From an uncultured Clostridia bacterium (GTDB lineage: Bacteria; Bacillota; Clostridia; Oscillospirales; Oscillospiraceae): a DNA stretch of 8,687 nucleotides. This document shows positions 5,926 to 8,687 of this stretch, in pieces. The notes under the pieces are model-generated. The model was not told where the DNA came from, searched no databases, and saw only the letters and a program-made list of their open reading frames with translations. The translations under genes and the position numbers were made by a program. The DNA is taken from contig CALDMR010000084.1 of the NCBI GenBank assembly GCA_937915065.1, forward strand, positions 1 to 8,687, in the 5' to 3' direction. Positions within the stretch are counted from its first letter, which is position 1. Each line of letters starts with the position of its first letter.

Positions 5926-6486
5926 TCAGGAGGTGGCGGTGGAGCCATGGGAAGAATACACGGTGGCGTCGCCCTCCTGGATCTGAGGATCCAGATAGGT
6001 GATGCTGTATTGCCATTCTCCCGGATAGTCCTGATCCGGAGAAACCTGCACGCGCAGGGTGGTGTTTCCGTCGGTGTGTTCATAGGTATAAGTGCCGTCC
6101 CGCTCCAGAGCTTCGGTAATGTTTTGCGTTTGATCATCAATGGTCAGGAATACCTGGCCCTCTTTCTGCGTCAGCTCCACGGGGGCGCCGTATACCAGAA
6201 CATTGCCGCCGTCCGTTTCCATGGACAGCTTATAGCGGTTGACCTGGAGCAGTTCTTCGATATGCAGCTCGACGGCCTTGGCCAGGGCGCCGCCTGTGGC
6301 GGCGTTGGCAACGCCGGCGCTGACGCAGAGAGAGGCCAGCACGGCGGCGGTCATGAGGGCGGTGCGCCGGAGGCGCCGGGTTTTGCTGCGGGTAGTTGTT
6401 TCTGTCATGGATAAAACCTCCTGAATGCTTGCTTCGGAAGCATGAAGCTTCGAAAAGGTGTCTTGAAACAGGCTGTGGTCTATCAT
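5926..6486 (-). CDS. Single-pass membrane protein, probable anti-sigma factor
   Basis: This is a 186-aa protein. The cytoplasmic N terminus (1-42) contains a helical LFQDTFSKLHASEASIQEVL stretch and a basic KTRRLRR. One hydrophobic segment lies at about 43-63, ending VANAA. The rest (64-186) is a polar, beta-rich extracellular domain without a recognised fold. It begins four bases after the stop of an ECF sigma gene, with its SD AAAGGAGG (6496-6503) inside the sigma gene's last codons, so the two are translationally coupled. Sigma plus one-pass membrane partner is the classic ECF/anti-sigma layout. The N terminus lacks the zinc-binding His/Cys motif of ZAS-type anti-sigma factors. An internal ATG at 6408 with its own SD could give a shorter form. 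The anti-sigma role is inferred from order and topology. Confidence 0.75.
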   Translation of the reverse strand: MIDHSLFQDTFSKLHASEASIQEVLSMTETTTRSKTRRLRRTALMTAAVLASLCVSAGVANAATGGALAKAVELHIEELLQVNRYKLSMETDGGNVLVYGAPVELTQKEGQVFLTIDDQTQNITEALERDGTYTYEHTDGNTTLRVQVSPDQDYPGEWQYSITYLDPQIQEGDATVYSSHGSTATS

Positions 6487-6490
6487 GGCT

Positions 6491-6970
6491 TCAAACCTCC
6501 TTTGGTGTGGTTAAGTCTAACTTTAATTTCTCCCGCGCCCGCCTGAGCCAGGTGCGGACGGTGGAGGGATTGGCGGACATGGCTTGGGCAATTTCCGCAG
6601 TGGACAGTTCCTCGTAATAAAACAGGTATACCGCCATGCGGTAATTCCGGGGCAGCGCCATGACCGAAGAAAACAGGTCGCTTTGCGCGCGGTTATCAAA
6701 GACCGGTAAATCCTGGCCTTCTTCCAGGGGCAGAACACGATGCCGCCAGGGTGTGCGCAGTATTTTTCGGCTTTCGTTGACGGTCACGCGGATCAGCCAG
6801 GCGCGGATATGCTCCTGACTTTCAAAGACGGTGGCCGTTTCAAACAGTTTCAGCAGCACGGTCTGCATTACATCCTCGGCATCGGCATGGTTTTTCAGGG
6901 CTTGATAAGCCACGCGGTAAACAGTGTTGCTGTAAGCGCGTACCAGAGGCTCAAATTGTTCTCTGGTCAT
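6491..6970 (-). CDS. ECF-type RNA polymerase sigma factor
   Basis: This 159-aa protein of the extracytoplasmic-function sigma-70 group has only domains 2 and 4. Sigma-2 spans about 3-72, with DAEDVMQTVLLKLF at 30-43 and the region 2.4 segment AWLIRVTVNESRKILR at 57-72. A short linker follows, then sigma-4 at about 106-150 with ELSTAEIAQAMSANPSTVRTWLRRA as its helix-turn-helix. The frame stays open to a GTG at 6979, but that codon overlaps the SD AAGGAGG (6979-6985). ATG 6970, eight bases after the SD, is therefore the start. The next gene encodes the probable membrane anti-sigma factor. The signal and regulon cannot be read from the window. No ECF promoter motif with correct spacing was found upstream, so autoregulation is unproven. 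Confidence 0.92.
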   Translation of the reverse strand: MTREQFEPLVRAYSNTVYRVAYQALKNHADAEDVMQTVLLKLFETATVFESQEHIRAWLIRVTVNESRKILRTPWRHRVLPLEEGQDLPVFDNRAQSDLFSSVMALPRNYRMAVYLFYYEELSTAEIAQAMSANPSTVRTWLRRAREKLKLDLTTPKEV

Positions 6971-6992
6971 AGGCCTCACCTCCTTGGGGCTG

Positions 6993-7006
6993 TGAAAGAT
7001 CTTTCA
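6993..7006. promoter_or_regulatory. Perfect palindrome upstream of the sigma gene
   Basis: TGAAAGATCTTTCA is a perfect 14-bp palindrome lying 22 bases upstream of the sigma factor ATG (6970), in the leader between the two divergent units. It has no unpaired loop, so a protein operator is as likely as an RNA hairpin. A match for a known regulator was not recognised. Confidence 0.4.
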
Positions 7007-7090
7007 TATAGAATATCCATCAGCGGGACGGATTGTTGCAGGTTTCTCAAAATTAGGAAAAAAACTCCCGGATGCAGGCCTGTCTGCTGC

Positions 7091-7119
7091 TTGCGGCTGC
7101 GGCGGAAAGCGGATATAAT
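7091..7119 (+). promoter_or_regulatory. Sigma-A promoter of dehydrogenase-exporter operon
   Basis: TTGCGG (7091-7096) and a perfect TATAAT (7114-7119) are separated by 17 bases. The expected start near 7126 leaves a leader of about 27 bases before the ATG at 7153. The -35 box is weak (three of six), which often goes with activator control, but no activator site was recognised. Confidence 0.65.
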
Positions 7120-7152
7120 AAACCTTACCACACTGCAGCGGAGGTGCAAAGA

Positions 7153-8145
7153 ATGAAAATGCTGGTGTATGCCTGCGGCGACGTGGAAGCGCCCATCTTC
7201 CGCCGCCTGGCCGAAGATTATGGCGCAGAGCTGACCTTGTGCAAAGAATCGCCGTCCCTGGAAAATGCGTCCCGGGCGGATGGGATGGATGCGGTCAATA
7301 TTCTCTCCGGCACATATATCACGCCGGAGCTGTTGGACTGCTACCGGGCCTGCGGGGTGAAAATGGTGGTCAGCCGCACCATTGGTGTGGAGCATATTGA
7401 TGTGGCCTATGCCAATTCTGTGGGTATTGCTGTGGGCAACGCGCCCTATGCGCCATCCAGCGTGGCGGATTATGCCATTATGATGATGCTGATGGTGCTG
7501 CGCCAGATCAAGCCGATGCTGCTGCGCTATGGCGGGCAGGACTATACCGCCCGGGGCCTTTTGGGCCGGGAACTGCCCAACCTGACCGTTGGGATCGTAG
7601 GCCTGGGGCGGATCGGAACGACTGTGGCGCGGCATCTGGGCGGCTTTGGGTGCCGCGTGTTGGGATATAACCGCACGGTGCGGGAGGATCTGGCGGGCTG
7701 CGCGGAGCAGGTGGATCTGGATACGCTGTACCGCGAGAGCGATATTGTATCGCTGCATCTTTCGGCCACACCGGAGACGGTGCACTGGATCGACGCGGCG
7801 GCCCTGGAGCGGATGAAGGATGGGGCCGTTTTGATCAACACGGCCCGGGGGCCGCTGGTGGACAATGCCGCGCTGATCAACGCCCTGGAGCGGGGCAAGC
7901 TTTCCGGTGCGGGCCTGGATGTGTTCGACGGGGACCGTCTGATCTATTACCGGGATTTCAAGAATCAAGTGATCGCCCAGCGGGAAATGGCGGTGCTGAA
8001 CGCCATGCCCAATGTGCTGATGCTGCCCCACATGGCTTATTATACAGACCAGGCGGTGGAAGATATGGTGCGCAATTCTATGGACGGCGCCAGCCGTTAC
8101 CTTGCCGGGGCAGAGAATCCCTGGCTGATTGGAGCGAAGATATGA
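7153..8145 (+). CDS. D-lactate-type 2-hydroxyacid dehydrogenase (VanH-like)
   Basis: This is a 330-aa NAD(H)-dependent D-isomer 2-hydroxyacid dehydrogenase, likely cytosolic and interconverting pyruvate (or a related 2-oxoacid) and the D-hydroxyacid. It has the Rossmann motif G150-L-G152-R-I-G155, catalytic Arg232 in INTARGPLVD, and catalytic His293 in LPHMAYYTDQA. SRTIGVEHID (74-83), VGNAPYAPSSVADY and the PHMAYYT segment resemble D-lactate dehydrogenases and VanH, the enzyme supplying D-lactate for vancomycin-resistant D-Ala-D-Lac. No vanA- or vanX-like gene is here, so a resistance role is not supported. The position of the usual catalytic Glu (DVxEG) is Asp259. ATG 7153 is preferred because GGAGG (7140-7144) is eight bases upstream and the promoter lies before it; the in-frame ATG at 7072 precedes the promoter. 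The stop overlaps the next start by ATGA. Confidence 0.88.
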   Translation: MKMLVYACGDVEAPIFRRLAEDYGAELTLCKESPSLENASRADGMDAVNILSGTYITPELLDCYRACGVKMVVSRTIGVEHIDVAYANSVGIAVGNAPYAPSSVADYAIMMMLMVLRQIKPMLLRYGGQDYTARGLLGRELPNLTVGIVGLGRIGTTVARHLGGFGCRVLGYNRTVREDLAGCAEQVDLDTLYRESDIVSLHLSATPETVHWIDAAALERMKDGAVLINTARGPLVDNAALINALERGKLSGAGLDVFDGDRLIYYRDFKNQVIAQREMAVLNAMPNVLMLPHMAYYTDQAVEDMVRNSMDGASRYLAGAENPWLIGAKI

Positions 8146-8687
8146 AGGAAGAACAAATGAAACAAAAGGGGCTGCTTCGGATGTTTGCATCCTACTATCG
8201 GCCCCACTGGAAGCTTTTTCTGCTGGATATGGTCTGCGCCACGGCCATTTGCGGCATTGACCTGGCCTTTCCCTACATTTCGCGCCTGTCGCTGCAGCAG
8301 CTGCTGCCGCAGCAGGCGTATCGGGCCTTTTTTGTGGTTATGGCGATCCTGGCGGGGGCTTATGTCCTCAAAAGCGTGCTCTATTTTGTGGTGACCTACT
8401 GGGGGCACCTGCTGGGCGTGCATATTGAGGCGGACATTCGTGCCGATCTCTTTTCCCATATGCAGAAGCTGTCCTTTTCGTTTTATGATAAAAACCGCAC
8501 CGGCCAGCTGATGAGCCGGGTGACAGGCGATCTGTTTGAAATTTCGGAACTGGCCCACCATGGGCCGGAGGATCTGTTCATCTCTGCGGCGACGATCCTG
8601 GGTGCTTTCTGCGTGATGCTGACCATCCGCTGGGAACTGGCGCTGATTATTTTTCTGGTGATCCCGCTGTTTTTGCTGTTTACTGTG
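8142..8687 (+). CDS. ABC exporter half-transporter, N-terminal part (runs off window)
   Basis: The reading frame stays open for 182 codons to the window edge. It shows the N-terminal membrane domain of an MsbA/LmrA-type ABC exporter. Hydrophobic segments lie at about 25-45, 62-85, 144-161 and 166-182. Between the second and third lies the characteristic coupling segment ADIRADLFSHMQKL (97-110), followed by SFSFYDKNRTGQLMSRVTGD (111-130). The nucleotide-binding domain would follow beyond the window. ATG 8142 overlaps the dehydrogenase stop (ATGA), with GGAG (8131-8134) upstream. ATG 8157, five codons in with AAGGA (8145-8149), is an equally good alternative. Such half-transporters work as homo- or heterodimers, so a second half may follow. 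The substrate cannot be inferred. Co-transcription with the dehydrogenase is strongly suggested. Confidence 0.88.
   Translation, partial: MKEEQMKQKGLLRMFASYYRPHWKLFLLDMVCATAICGIDLAFPYISRLSLQQLLPQQAYRAFFVVMAILAGAYVLKSVLYFVVTYWGHLLGVHIEADIRADLFSHMQKLSFSFYDKNRTGQLMSRVTGDLFEISELAHHGPEDLFISAATILGAFCVMLTIRWELALIIFLVIPLFLLFTV

Noticed and set aside
3621..6140. Long open frame (839 codons) on the - strand across the end of clpC and the membrane protein gene
   Set aside because: It crosses both hairpin terminators and two real genes, has no recognisable domain, and is a codon-bias shadow.
7021..7055. Possible ECF-type promoter (TGCAAC and CGTC on the - strand) before the sigma gene
   Set aside because: The two elements are separated by only four bases, not the roughly 16 expected between -35 and -10 of ECF promoters. 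No alternative pair with good spacing was convincing.
7072..7152. N-terminal extension of the dehydrogenase from ATG 7072
   Set aside because: It includes the TTGCGG/TATAAT promoter and lacks an SD. Starting at 7153 gives the usual family length and a beta-strand LVYACG at the N terminus.
7153..8145. Vancomycin-resistance gene vanH
   Set aside because: Motifs resemble VanH, but no ligase, dipeptidase or VanRS genes are present, and the neighbour is an ABC exporter. A general D-lactate-type dehydrogenase is the safer call.

Overview
The window looks like chromosomal DNA of a low-GC-lineage Firmicute with a rather GC-rich genome, most likely a gut-type clostridium near the Ruminococcaceae/Oscillospiraceae (Faecalibacterium/Gemmiger-like). 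This assignment is inference. It rests on the ctsR-mcsA-clpC heat-shock operon, strong AAGGAGG ribosome binding sites, sigma-A type promoters, and several GC-rich stretches with long hairpin terminators. No rRNA, tRNA, CRISPR array or insertion sequence was seen.

Region 1 (1-3804, + strand) is a complete class III heat-shock operon. A sigma-A promoter with an extended -10 is flanked by two CtsR operators, and the downstream operator runs into a tandem hexanucleotide array of the half-site core. Then follow ctsR (GTG start), a short mcsA-like gene, and clpC, ending in a 21-bp hairpin. The arginine kinase gene mcsB, which lies between mcsA and clpC in Bacillus, is absent. The McsA-like protein has also lost its second zinc-binding module, and one glycine of the CtsR wing loop is replaced by Asn. 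Together these suggest a remodelled, McsB-independent version of the CtsR/ClpC circuit, although a copy of mcsB elsewhere in the genome cannot be excluded.

Region 2 (3805-5905, + strand) is a single-gene unit with its own promoter. It encodes a 627-aa membrane protein with a Gly/Phe-rich cytoplasmic N terminus, three membrane helices and a large predicted extracellular part. Its function is not recognised. It ends at a perfect 22-bp hairpin that probably serves both strands, because the next operon converges on it.

Region 3 (5926-6970, - strand) is a two-gene operon: an ECF-type sigma factor followed four bases later by a single-pass membrane protein, probably its anti-sigma factor. A perfect 14-bp palindrome lies just upstream of the sigma gene.

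Region 4 (7091-8687, + strand) is divergent from region 3. A sigma-A promoter drives a D-2-hydroxyacid (D-lactate-like, VanH-resembling) dehydrogenase. Its stop overlaps the start of an ABC exporter half-transporter gene that runs off the window end.
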